Below, in pieces: positions 38,503-46,755 of a DNA stretch of 64,000 bases. The stretch lies in the NCBI RefSeq assembly GCF_039542385.1, contig NZ_BAABIA010000009.1, forward strand, positions 186,001-250,000, written 5' to 3'. The stretch's first letter is position 1. Every line of letters begins with the position of its first letter. Below the pieces are notes generated by a model. The model ran no database searches. It was given only the letters and a program-made list of their open reading frames with translations, and was not told the origin of the DNA. The stretch is from Prosthecobacter algae (GTDB lineage: Bacteria > Verrucomicrobiota > Verrucomicrobiia > Verrucomicrobiales > Verrucomicrobiaceae). Made by a program: the position numbers and the translations under genes.

Positions 38503-39237
38503 ATGCTGAGCCTCGCTGAAAAACAGATCTACATCCTTGCCATTTCTTTGATGGCAGGGCTTTTCGTGGCCGCCATGGTCCGGCTATGGCTGCTCCGCCG
38601 CGTGGAAGAACGTCTGCTGAAAAACAAGGATGCCTTGGAAAAGCAGATCGTCCTGCAGCAAAAGGACCTCTTGACCGTGCGCCAGGAATCCAATGCCTGG
38701 CGAGTGGAAATGCAGCGCCAGTTTGACCTCTTCCGCCACATGGCCAGCGACCAGCTAGGGGTGGAGGAAAGACGCTTCAACGACCTCCTGGCCCAATCCA
38801 CCCGGCGCGAGTACGAACTACAAACCGCCCTGGCACTGGCCAAGGACATGTGCATCGAGCTGCCCTCCGCTAAGGCCCGCATCCTGCATCTGGAATCTCT
38901 GCTGGGCAGCCCCCGCCCACCGGCAAGTGGCAATGATGGTGGCCTGACAGCGCCTGTCGCCCCCGTGAGCCCCATGCCAGATCTCGGCGGTCCCGAAGTA
39001 GCGGCAAGCCCCCCTGCCCCGGAAACGCCTGAGCTTGAATCCCCCATTGCCCCGGCCCCAGACATCTCTGAAGCCCTGCCTGCCCTGGATGACGGCAAGC
39101 TGGCCGCACTGGAACAAAAGCTGGCCGAGGCCGAAAGGAAAAACATCTCCCTTCAGCAGACCCTGGCAGCTACCCGGCTACGCCTTCGCCCCCGCGCCAA
39201 TGCTCCCCGCAAGACCCGGAGCAAGCAGCAGGCCTAG
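38503..39237 (+). CDS. Membrane-anchored coiled-coil protein, unknown function
   Basis: A 244-residue protein with an N-terminal membrane helix (IYILAISLMAGLFVAAMVRL) followed by heptad-rich coiled coil (EERLLKNKDALEKQIVLQQK, DLLTVRQESNAWRVEMQRQF), a Pro/Ala-rich linker (about 145-200) and a short C-terminal coiled coil with a basic tail (RPRANAPRKTRSKQQA). Its size and helix-coil layout recall cell-envelope spacers, but I recognise no family. The ATG at 38503 was chosen; an upstream TTG at 38488 adds five residues. It is divergent from the NtrC-like gene. Confidence 0.72.
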   Translation: MLSLAEKQIYILAISLMAGLFVAAMVRLWLLRRVEERLLKNKDALEKQIVLQQKDLLTVRQESNAWRVEMQRQFDLFRHMASDQLGVEERRFNDLLAQSTRREYELQTALALAKDMCIELPSAKARILHLESLLGSPRPPASGNDGGLTAPVAPVSPMPDLGGPEVAASPPAPETPELESPIAPAPDISEALPALDDGKLAALEQKLAEAERKNISLQQTLAATRLRLRPRANAPRKTRSKQQA

Positions 39238-39252
39238 CCCGCCTTTGGTCCA

Positions 39253-40353
39253 TTAACGGCGAACTTCGTCCAGGGCCTGCATTAGGTCCTGCTCCGTCAC
39301 ATCGCTACTCACAAAGGCATCGCCCAGGCGAGGCAGCAGGACAAAACGGATCTTGCCCGTTTCGAACTTCTTGTCCATGCGGGTGATGCGCAGGAGTTCC
39401 GCCGTATCGAAACCTTCCGGCAGGCGGGTGGGCAGCTCAAACAAATGCAGAAGGGCGATCATGCGCTCATGGTCACTCGGCGGCAGCCCTGCTTTCTGCA
39501 CGGACAGCCAGCCCGCCGCCCGCAGCCCGAGCGAGATGGCCTCCCCATGCAGCAGGGTGCCGTAGCCTGCGGCGGCCTCGATGGCGTGCCCCAGGGTGTG
39601 TCCGTAATTTAGCAAGGCGCGCAGGCCTTTCGCTTCAAACTCATCGGCCTCCACAATCGCGGCCTTGATGGCGATGTTCTGGCGGATCAGTTCGGCCATA
39701 TCCCCCTGCCCTTTCGCCACGGCTTCGATGAGGTCCATCATCGCGGCATCGCGGATGCAGGCGTGTTTGATGATCTCGGCAAAGCCCTCGTTCCACTCGC
39801 GCTTATGCAGGGAATCCAGCGTCGCCACATCGGCGATCACATGCACAGGCTGATGAAAGGCCCCCACCATATTTTTGGCATCGGGTAGGTTCACGCCCGT
39901 CTTCCCCCCCACGCTGCTGTCCACCTGGCTGAGCACCGTGGTGGGCACCTGCACATAGGGAATGCCGCGCTGAAAAATGCTGGCGCAAAAGCCGCCCAGA
40001 TCCCCGATGACTCCGCCACCCAGGGCGATGACGAAACTTTTCCGGTCCAGCCCGGCCCGCACCATTTCACCGCACACGGTCTGCGCGCTGATGAGCGACT
40101 TGCTCGCCTCCCCGGCAGGCACCGTGATGAGATGGGCCGTCTTGCCAGCGGCACGCAGGCTTTCCAGCACCGTTTCTGCATACAGCGGGGCCACGTTAGA
40201 GTCGGTGATGACGGCGCAGCTTTTCCGTTCCGGCAGCCGGGTGGCCACCTCCTGGCCGATGCCCGCCAGCAAGCCGCGCCCCACCTGCACCGTGTAGCTG
40301 CGCGAGCCTAGGTTGACGGCGACGGACTGGATGGCGGCGGGGACTTCAGACAT
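39253..40353 (-). CDS. aroB: 3-Dehydroquinate synthase
   Basis: A 366-residue enzyme of the shikimate pathway that converts DAHP to 3-dehydroquinate with NAD+ and a divalent metal. Family motifs are ALGGGVIGDLGGFCASIFQR, VPTTVLSQVDSSVGGKTGVN, NEGFAEIIKHACI and the metal-ligand helix NYGHTLGHAIEAA. The start at 40353 begins MSEVPAAIQSVAVNLGSRSY, where homology begins. This start lies inside the end of miaA (stop 40308), so the two genes overlap by 46 bp. aroB precedes the coiled-coil gene convergently (15-bp gap). Confidence 0.94.
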   Translation of the reverse strand: MSEVPAAIQSVAVNLGSRSYTVQVGRGLLAGIGQEVATRLPERKSCAVITDSNVAPLYAETVLESLRAAGKTAHLITVPAGEASKSLISAQTVCGEMVRAGLDRKSFVIALGGGVIGDLGGFCASIFQRGIPYVQVPTTVLSQVDSSVGGKTGVNLPDAKNMVGAFHQPVHVIADVATLDSLHKREWNEGFAEIIKHACIRDAAMMDLIEAVAKGQGDMAELIRQNIAIKAAIVEADEFEAKGLRALLNYGHTLGHAIEAAAGYGTLLHGEAISLGLRAAGWLSVQKAGLPPSDHERMIALLHLFELPTRLPEGFDTAELLRITRMDKKFETGKIRFVLLPRLGDAFVSSDVTEQDLMQALDEVRR

Positions 40354-41252
40354 GGAAAGGAAGCAAGGATGGGGTTGAGCACGGACTCTACCGTGGACTG
40401 CGCATCCAGGCAAATCGTTTGCAGCCACGTCTCGCGGCGGAACCAGGTGGCCTGCCGTTTGGCATAGCGGCGTGTGGCCTGCTGCATGGCCTCCACCGCG
40501 CCATCCAGGGCCAGCTCGCCCCGCAGATGCGCCTGCATTTCGCGGAGCCCGATGGCCTTTTCCGCCGTCAGGCCCAGGGGCGGCAGTGCGGCCACCTCCG
40601 CCAGCAGCCCGGCGGCCAGCATGGTATGCACCCGCGCATTGATGCGGGCATACAGGACCTCCCGCTCCCAGGTCAGCACCACACCGCAGCCTGCGGGTTC
40701 GGTTTGTGCAAAGGTCTGGCGCAGGGCGGACTGCGGCTGGCCTGTCTGCAGGCAGATTTCCAGGGCGCGGCTGACGTAGCGCGGATTTGCCAGCGGCACA
40801 TTGTCCGCTGCCTGCGGGTCTAGCTTCAGCAGCAGTTCCCGCGCCTCCTCCGCCGTCATGGCGGCCACCCTGGCCCTCACTTCCGGGTCCGTCGGCGGCA
40901 GCGGCGCCAGCCCATGAGACAGCGCCTTGAGGTACAGGCCAGAGCCCCCGACGATGATGGGCACCCTGCCCCGTGAGGTGATTTCGGCAATCACGGGCAA
41001 CGCCATCTCCCGATAGCGCTGCGCATCACAGGCCTCCATCAGCGGCAGGACTCCATACAGGTGATGAGGCACGCGCCGAAGGTCCTCCGGGGCAGGTTTT
41101 GCCGTGAGCAGATCCATCCCCTGATAAAGCTGGAAGGCATCCGCGTTCACAATCTCACCGCCGATTTCTTCCGCCAGGGCCACGGCCAGCGCCGACTTCC
41201 CGCTGGCAGTGGGGCCCACGAGAAAGAAAGGAAGCGAAAACCGGCTCGACAT
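40308..41252 (-). CDS. miaA: tRNA dimethylallyltransferase
   Basis: A 314-residue enzyme that adds a dimethylallyl group to A37 of tRNAs reading UNN codons. The P-loop GPTASGKS is at 13-20, the DAFQLYQGMDLLTAKP region corresponds to the family substrate-binding segment, and the basic C-terminal region (TRRYAKRQATWFRRETWLQT) is present, the normal end of MiaA. Its extreme C-terminus (SPPPSSPSPST) is encoded in the overlap with the aroB start region. The start at 41252 gives MSSRFSLPFF just before the P-loop. The plus-strand thioredoxin gene is divergent. Confidence 0.93.
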   Translation of the reverse strand: MSSRFSLPFFLVGPTASGKSALAVALAEEIGGEIVNADAFQLYQGMDLLTAKPAPEDLRRVPHHLYGVLPLMEACDAQRYREMALPVIAEITSRGRVPIIVGGSGLYLKALSHGLAPLPPTDPEVRARVAAMTAEEARELLLKLDPQAADNVPLANPRYVSRALEICLQTGQPQSALRQTFAQTEPAGCGVVLTWEREVLYARINARVHTMLAAGLLAEVAALPPLGLTAEKAIGLREMQAHLRGELALDGAVEAMQQATRRYAKRQATWFRRETWLQTICLDAQSTVESVLNPILASFPCLKSPPPSSPSPST

Positions 41253-41285
41253 ATCTGCACCTAACTGACGTAATCTCTCCTGTCC

Positions 41286-42197
41286 ATGAAACCCCTGCGC
41301 CCCCTTCTTTTCACCGCCCTTCTCTGCGCCCCTTTGTCTGCCCAGGAGGCGGCGAGCAGCCCCCAGGAAATGATGCAGCGCCTCTTTGATCCGCAGGCCA
41401 CCAAAGCCCAGTTCGAAGAAACGGCCAAAAAGGCGGGCATGGCCGGCATCGCCCGACAGCAGATCATCGAGGCCCGGCTCGTCTGGGGCCTGCGCAACCA
41501 GGACGCTGCCTGGCTGGAAAAAATGCTGCCCGAGCTGGAAGTGCTCGCCGGGAACTTCGATGCCACCCAGTCCTCCGGTTTTAAAACCGCCGATGAGATC
41601 CGCTCCTTCATCTCTTACACGAAGGCCATCATCGCTCAGAACAAGAAGGACGACGGAGCCTTTAAGACCAATATCCTCGAGGCCATCTGGCTGAATCCAG
41701 GCCAGGCCCAGATCTTCACCCAGGTCATCCAAAAACAGCGCCTGGAAGCCAAGATGGCCAACATGAAGGTGGACCTAAGCCTCGTCATCAACACTCACGA
41801 TGGCGAGGCCACCACCCTGGCCGACCAACTCGGTGACAAGAAGGCCCTGCTCGTGGATTTCTGGGCCTCCTGGTGCGGACCGTGCATGAAGCTGATGCCC
41901 GAGCTGAAAAAGAAAGCCGAGCTCCTTTCCAAGCATGGCATCGTCGTCGCGGGCATGAACAAGGATGATCAGAATGCCCCCGCCGTCACGGCCAAGGTAC
42001 GCGAGGAACAGGAAATCACCTTCCCCTGGCTCATCGAGCCCGCCGAGCGCCCCTTCACCAAGCAGCTCGAGATCGAAAGCATCCCGCGCATGATCCTCAT
42101 CGCCCCAGGTGGCCAGGTCCTCTTCAACGGCCACCCTCAGGACCCCGCGCTCTGGGTGGCGCTGCAAAAGATCAACCCGGACATCAAAGCCCCGTAA
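41286..42197 (+). CDS. TlpA-like periplasmic thioredoxin-domain protein
   Basis: A 303-residue exported protein with a signal peptide (LLFTALLCAPLSAQEAASSP). The first 160 residues are a helical domain of unknown role (MQRLFDPQATKAQFEETAKK). The C-terminal thioredoxin domain contains DFWASWCGPCMKLMPELKKK with the CxxC at Cys197 and Cys200, and a Trp/Pro-rich GMNKDDQNAPA segment, so it is TlpA/ResA-like rather than cytoplasmic thioredoxin. It is divergent from miaA and convergent with the FAD oxidoreductase gene. The partner substrate is unknown. Confidence 0.85.
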   Translation: MKPLRPLLFTALLCAPLSAQEAASSPQEMMQRLFDPQATKAQFEETAKKAGMAGIARQQIIEARLVWGLRNQDAAWLEKMLPELEVLAGNFDATQSSGFKTADEIRSFISYTKAIIAQNKKDDGAFKTNILEAIWLNPGQAQIFTQVIQKQRLEAKMANMKVDLSLVINTHDGEATTLADQLGDKKALLVDFWASWCGPCMKLMPELKKKAELLSKHGIVVAGMNKDDQNAPAVTAKVREEQEITFPWLIEPAERPFTKQLEIESIPRMILIAPGGQVLFNGHPQDPALWVALQKINPDIKAP

Positions 42198-42213
42198 ACG
42201 AGGGCATAAAGAA

Positions 42214-42249
42214 GGGGGCCTGTGGAATCCACAGGCCCCCTTTTTATTT
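42214..42249. terminator. Bidirectional intrinsic terminator
   Basis: A perfect 12-bp stem, GGGGGCCTGTGG (42214-42225) and CCACAGGCCCCC (42229-42240), with a 3-nt loop, is followed by TTTTTATTT on the plus strand; the preceding AAAGAA gives TTCTTT on the minus strand. It separates the convergent thioredoxin and FAD-oxidoreductase genes and can serve both. Confidence 0.9.
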
Positions 42250-42264
42250 AAAGTTGGTTACCGC

Positions 42265-44337
42265 TCACTTCGCAGGCAGCCACTGCACGGCGTCCACCAC
42301 CACGTGGCCCTTGGTCCCTTCGTTGGTGATTTCCACCCAGCCTGATTTGCCTTCTTCAAACTTGAAGGCGCCCAGGCGGTGAAAGCCGTTTTTGCCGGAA
42401 GGCAGCTTCTTCTGGTTCACCACGATCTTGGCATCGCCACCGGCATGGTGAATCGTCACGGGCACATTGTCCGCACGGTTGCTGAGGGCGCTGTAGCAGA
42501 TGAAGACCTCGTAGCTGCCTGCCTTGGGCAGGGCCGGGGTGAAGCGGGCGCGGGCCTTGCCTTTGTTCTCATTGCTGTCGTGGCGATAGCCGTGCTCGAC
42601 ATAACCAGGAGTGCTGCTGCCTTCAGAGTCAAAACCGGTGAGGTCGGCCTCAGCATCATCCACCACGATGCCTTTAAGGCTGTCTTTTTTAATGGTGGTG
42701 ACTTCAGGGATCGGCGGAGATTCAAAGTCCAGCATCTGGCCATCCTGCAGCAGGCGTGCCTTCAGCTTCTCATAGTCAATTCCCTGGACGCTCGTGCCCT
42801 GCTCGATGGCATGCACCGCCGCAGTGGCAGCACTCTGGCCGGTGACCATGAACACAGGTTCCATGCGGATGCTGCCATAGGAAATGTGGCTAGCGCTGAG
42901 GCAGATCGGGACCAGCAGGTTGGTGCATTCTTCAGCCTTCGGGCGGATGCTGCGGTAGCTGATGGGGTAAGGGCGGCTGCGCACCTGCACATCGCCTTCA
43001 TTGCGCACAAAGCCTTCCTTCGTGACATAACGCTGAATGTTGTGCGAGTCCATGTTGTAGGCACCCATGCCGATGCTGTCCTGTACGATCTCCAGGCGCT
43101 TGCAGTTCTTCTCGGTCATCACGTAGTCGCCGATCATGCGGCGGGCCTCACGCACATAGAGCTGGCGGGGGAAGTTGTTATTGTCGGTGAACTCATCCTT
43201 GGCCAGGCCCAGCTTTTGAAACGCTTCCTGAATGTGCTTCGGCACACGCGGGTGATGCGCATAGGTCCACATCAGCCCTTTCTGCCAGTCTTCATGCGCC
43301 TTCCAGATCTTGGCGCGAGTTTCATAATCCGCCTCTGGATAGTCCCAGTTCGCGCCGATGAAATCAGTGCTGATGGCATGGTTGTTATTCGTGTCCGTCT
43401 TGCGGTTAGGCATCCAGGCCGGGGCCCAGGAGATGCGATCATCCCCTGCTTCGACATTGCGCAGCGCCAGCTCAAACATGCGCTCGTCATAGTTCTCCGG
43501 CTTTTCCCAGTCGCGACGGTTCGCCGCATCATCCGTGGTGCACATGCGGAAGTTGTAGGCCTGCACCTTGCGGTCGCCGCTGAACTCTTCGCCCGGATCT
43601 TTTTCAATGCCTGGCAGCAGCCCGCTGCTGGGATCACCCGGCTTCACATAGGGGTCCACGTTTTTGTTGAACTGGTGGCTGCGGCTGTGGGCCACCTGCA
43701 CGCCGTTGAGTTGCTCGCCATAAACGCTGTTGGCCTCGCGCCCCACGTGGTATTTCACGCCCGCCTTGGCCATCAGGTCGCCTTCATAGGTCGCATCAAT
43801 GAACATCGGCCCGATGAACTCGCGGCCGCTTTCCATGATGATCTTGGTGATCTTGGCACCGTCCTTCACCACGCCTTTTTTGAGGTCCAGGCGCTCGCCT
43901 TTGACCACCGTCACACTGCCCGCCACAGGCTTCAGCATCGCATCATAGATTTCAGAGGCGGCATGCGGCTCAAAGGTCCACATCGTGTCTTCAGTGCCAG
44001 TGTTGCCATGCGGCTTGCGGGCGTAGTAGGCTTCGCGGGTCTCCTGCTTCCACTTGGCGGCATCGCTGTAGAACTTGAAGACATTCGCATAAAACTCACG
44101 CGACATGCCGCCGATGGCCTTCTTGTTGCCGATGTCCGTGGCACCGAGGCCGCCCGTGGTCAGGCCGCCGAGGAACTGCGTGGGCTCAATGAGGATCGCC
44201 TTCTTGCCCATGCGGGCCGTCTGGATGGCTGCGGTGATCCCGCCGGAACTCCCGCCATAAATGATGACATCCGCAGAATCCGCCGCCGCCAGCAGCGAGG
44301 GCAAAAGGAGAAAAGAAGCGATAAAAGAACGTGTCAT
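42265..44337 (-). CDS. Exported FAD-dependent oxidoreductase with a golvesin-like C-terminal domain
   Basis: A 690-residue protein with a signal peptide (MTRSFIASFLLLPSLLAAAD) followed directly by the FAD-binding Rossmann motif VIIYGGSSGGITAAIQTARM, characteristic of the FAD-dependent oxidoreductase group (pfam12831-like). Further FAD-contacting pieces are FIDATYEGDLMAKAGVKYHV and the dinucleotide region around VFMVTGQSAATAAV. The last 130 residues (VVDDAEADLTGFDSEGSSTP, AGSYEVFICYSALSNRADNV, HVVVDAVQWLPAK) resemble the golvesin/xanthan-lyase C-terminal beta domain. The enzyme is probably extracytoplasmic; substrate unknown. Start 44337 is at the signal peptide. Confidence 0.86.
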   Translation of the reverse strand: MTRSFIASFLLLPSLLAAADSADVIIYGGSSGGITAAIQTARMGKKAILIEPTQFLGGLTTGGLGATDIGNKKAIGGMSREFYANVFKFYSDAAKWKQETREAYYARKPHGNTGTEDTMWTFEPHAASEIYDAMLKPVAGSVTVVKGERLDLKKGVVKDGAKITKIIMESGREFIGPMFIDATYEGDLMAKAGVKYHVGREANSVYGEQLNGVQVAHSRSHQFNKNVDPYVKPGDPSSGLLPGIEKDPGEEFSGDRKVQAYNFRMCTTDDAANRRDWEKPENYDERMFELALRNVEAGDDRISWAPAWMPNRKTDTNNNHAISTDFIGANWDYPEADYETRAKIWKAHEDWQKGLMWTYAHHPRVPKHIQEAFQKLGLAKDEFTDNNNFPRQLYVREARRMIGDYVMTEKNCKRLEIVQDSIGMGAYNMDSHNIQRYVTKEGFVRNEGDVQVRSRPYPISYRSIRPKAEECTNLLVPICLSASHISYGSIRMEPVFMVTGQSAATAAVHAIEQGTSVQGIDYEKLKARLLQDGQMLDFESPPIPEVTTIKKDSLKGIVVDDAEADLTGFDSEGSSTPGYVEHGYRHDSNENKGKARARFTPALPKAGSYEVFICYSALSNRADNVPVTIHHAGGDAKIVVNQKKLPSGKNGFHRLGAFKFEEGKSGWVEITNEGTKGHVVVDAVQWLPAK

Positions 44338-44518
44338 GGTGAGCAGAGAAAGCCGTCCCTCGATGGCAGGATCTTTCAGGCAAGTGAGCGGAAAGGCCAT
44401 TTTGGAGCGTGGCGAGGGCTGGCCAAGCTTTGGCAAAAGAAGAAAGCGCTGTGCGGGTTTTGCCAGAGATTCATTTTGTGCATTGACCTGCTTGGTGAGG
44501 CTTCGGTACTGATGCTGC

Positions 44519-44998
44519 ATGAACCCAGATCTGATTCAGCAAAACGGAGAGCGAACCTTTAGCGTTTCCGTTTGGATGTTCCAATCCGTAGGCTGGTTCG
44601 GCTTCGTCTTCTTTTTAGCCATGGCGCTGGGGGCCGGGTTTAGTGGTGAGACAGGCGTGGCCGTGGGGTTCTTGTTCTTTGTGTTGATATCATTTCCCAT
44701 CTTGTTGCTCAGCGGACCCATCTCAATCTCGGCATCGGGGATGGACGTTTTGACAAGGTCAGGACGCTACAGCATGAAATGGAACGAAGTGGACCGCATC
44801 GAAACTGGCGCGAGCATGATGGTGCTGTTCGCTGACCGACGCAGGCTCTGCATCCCTCTGTGTAAATTCTGGTCGGGGGTTGACCGGGAGCCAACCTTGT
44901 TATTGTTCCAACGGATCCTCGATGAACTTCAGATTGAGATGAAGCCCAGCATACGGGCAGACTATCTTTTCCCCAAGGGAACTCGCGTGCCATTGTGA
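44519..44998 (+). CDS. Two-helix membrane protein with a PH-like cytosolic tail (unknown)
   Basis: A 159-residue protein with two hydrophobic segments (WFGFVFFLAMALGAGFSGET; VAVGFLFFVLISFPILLLSG) and a C-terminal domain (GMDVLTRSGRYSMKWNEVDR, LLLFQRILDELQIEMKPSIR) of PH-like/DUF type. No enzyme motif. The ATG at 44519 is divergent from the FAD oxidoreductase gene. No family name assigned. Confidence 0.68.
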   Translation: MNPDLIQQNGERTFSVSVWMFQSVGWFGFVFFLAMALGAGFSGETGVAVGFLFFVLISFPILLLSGPISISASGMDVLTRSGRYSMKWNEVDRIETGASMMVLFADRRRLCIPLCKFWSGVDREPTLLLFQRILDELQIEMKPSIRADYLFPKGTRVPL

Positions 44999-45090
44999 TG
45001 TTTAACTACTGGTGTAATGACCACCAGCTTGCCGATTTTTGATCCTGGCTCAGGATGAGGCGTATCCTGAGACAGCTTCCGGTTTCCTCC

Positions 45091-46059
45091 ATGAACATCT
45101 TCCCCCTCATCGTCCGTTATGGCACCATCGCGGTCGCCGTCTTTGGCGTGTTCAGCATGTCGCAGGTGCTGGATCAGATCCGAGCCCAGGACACCGTGAT
45201 CCCTCCGCCGCCGGTCAAACCGCCGGAGAAACCTGTGGGCACCCGGCTTGCCGCCACGGGCATCATTGAGGCACGCGAAGAAAACGTGGCCATCGGCACC
45301 CCCATTGCCGGACTGGTGACAAAGGTCATGGTGAAGGTGAGCCAGCAGGTGCATAAGGGCGATGCCTTGCTGCAACTGGATGATCGCGAACTCCAGGCCC
45401 AACTCATCCAGGCCCAGGCCGCCATTGCGGTGAACCAGGCACAGCTCGATGTCGCCCTGGCCCAAAAGCTCAAGGTGCAGGACAATCTGGATCGCCTGAA
45501 ATCCATCACCGACCAGCGCGCCGTGAGCCAGGATGATGTGCTCAACCGCACCAATGACCTCACCGTGGCTCAGGCCCAGGTGGGCTCCGCCGAGGCCTCC
45601 CTGGCTGCGGCCCAGGCCGATGTGAAACAGATCCAGTTGCTCATCGAGCGCCTAACCATCCGCGCCCCCCGACCCGGCACCATCCTTCAGGTGAACATCC
45701 GCGAAGGCGAATACGCCTCCATTCAAAACCGCCTGGCCGCCATGATTCTAGGTGATCTGGACAAGCTGCAAATCCGCGCCGATGTGGATGAACAGAATGC
45801 CATGCAGGTGCGCAAGGATGAGGACGCGGTGGCTTATGTGAAGGGCGACTCCAAGACAGCCTTCCCGCTGAAATTTGTGCGCATCGAACCTTTTGTGATT
45901 CCCAAACAATCCCTCACCGGAGCCAGCACAGAGCGCGTGGACACCCGTGTTCTCCAGGTCATCTACGAACTGCAAATTCCCCAGGGCAAACAGCTCTATG
46001 TGGGCCAGCAGGTGGATGTCATGATTGGTGGTCAAAAACCCGCCGCCCCCAAATCATGA
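45091..46059 (+). CDS. HlyD/membrane-fusion (periplasmic adaptor) protein
   Basis: A 322-residue inner-membrane-anchored adaptor of MFP type. An N-terminal helix (VRYGTIAVAVFGVFSMSQVL) is followed by a lipoyl half-motif (GIIEAREENVAIGTPIAGLV), a coiled-coil hairpin (ELQAQLIQAQAAIAVNQAQL, LTVAQAQVGSAEASLAAAQA), a second lipoyl half (TIRAPRPGTILQVNIREGEY) and a beta-barrel. An earlier in-frame ATG at 45055 would add 12 residues. The transporter partner is not adjacent. Its stop overlaps the start of the XRE-cupin gene by ATGA, so the two are cotranscribed. Confidence 0.86.
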   Translation: MNIFPLIVRYGTIAVAVFGVFSMSQVLDQIRAQDTVIPPPPVKPPEKPVGTRLAATGIIEAREENVAIGTPIAGLVTKVMVKVSQQVHKGDALLQLDDRELQAQLIQAQAAIAVNQAQLDVALAQKLKVQDNLDRLKSITDQRAVSQDDVLNRTNDLTVAQAQVGSAEASLAAAQADVKQIQLLIERLTIRAPRPGTILQVNIREGEYASIQNRLAAMILGDLDKLQIRADVDEQNAMQVRKDEDAVAYVKGDSKTAFPLKFVRIEPFVIPKQSLTGASTERVDTRVLQVIYELQIPQGKQLYVGQQVDVMIGGQKPAAPKS

Positions 46060-46616
46060 ACTTGGTCGAACTCGCCCAACGCCTGCGTCAAACCCGTCTC
46101 GACAAGGGGCTGACGCTGGATGAAGTCGCCGCCGCTTCCGGGGTCGGCAAAGGCATCCTTTCCAAGGTGGAAAACTTTCGCGTCACCCCCACTCTGCCGA
46201 CTCTCGCCAAACTCAGCGAAGCCCTTGGGGTGAAGCTTTCCGTGCTGCTAGATGGCCTGGATGCACGCCCCCGGATCAGCATCGTTCGCCGGGGTGAAAG
46301 GAAGCTCATCGAGCGCGACCGCACCCAGTCGAACATTGACTATGAATCCCTGGCCCACCGGCGTGCCGACCGAGCCATGGACCCCTTTGAACTGCGCATC
46401 CCCGCCCGGGGTGGCCGTGTGGAGGCCATGCCACATGAAGGCGAAGAATTTCTGCTTGTCCTGGAAGGCCAGGTCGCCTTCGAATTCGACCAGGAGACCT
46501 ATCACCTGGAAGCCGGGGACAGCCTCTATTTTGATGCAGAGACCAATCACCGACTTTTCAATGAGACGGCGAAGGATGCGCGTGTGCTGTGCGTGTTTTT
46601 GGGACGGCGGTATTGA
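46056..46616 (+). CDS. XRE-family transcriptional regulator with a C-terminal cupin
   Basis: A 186-residue regulator. An N-terminal helix-turn-helix (ARQ-type: VELAQRLRQTRLDKGLTLDE, then VAAASGVGKGILSKVEN) is followed by a cupin sensor domain (EAMPHEGEEFLLVLEGQVAF, YHLEAGDSLYFDAETNHRLF). Such XRE-cupin proteins sense small metabolites and bind palindromic operators. It overlaps the HlyD gene by 4 bp. The perfect palindrome at 46711-46732, between this gene and the phosphonate operon, is the natural candidate operator, which suggests it controls that operon. Confidence 0.93.
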   Translation: MNLVELAQRLRQTRLDKGLTLDEVAAASGVGKGILSKVENFRVTPTLPTLAKLSEALGVKLSVLLDGLDARPRISIVRRGERKLIERDRTQSNIDYESLAHRRADRAMDPFELRIPARGGRVEAMPHEGEEFLLVLEGQVAFEFDQETYHLEAGDSLYFDAETNHRLFNETAKDARVLCVFLGRRY

Positions 46617-46710
46617 GCAGTAAATCCGTCATCGGTTAGGCCGTTCCGTCAGCCGACTGGCCTATGTTTTGAAGAGATGCCCAAAGTTCTTCACTTTCTA
46701 ATGTGCCAAC

Positions 46711-46732
46711 ATTGTTTCTTGAAAGAAACAAT
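46711..46732. promoter_or_regulatory. Perfect 22-bp palindrome upstream of the phosphonate operon
   Basis: Arms ATTGTTTCTT and AAGAAACAAT flank a 2-bp GA centre; the whole 22-bp site is a perfect inverted repeat. TATGAT (46732-46737), one mismatch from the -10 consensus, abuts it, so a bound protein would cover the -35 region and repress. The operon start is at 46756. The regulator is most likely the XRE-cupin protein encoded just upstream. A possible weak terminator (TAGGCC...GGCCTA, 46637-46664) lies before the site. Confidence 0.72.
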
Positions 46733-46755
46733 ATGATCTCTAAGTTTAACCTGTC

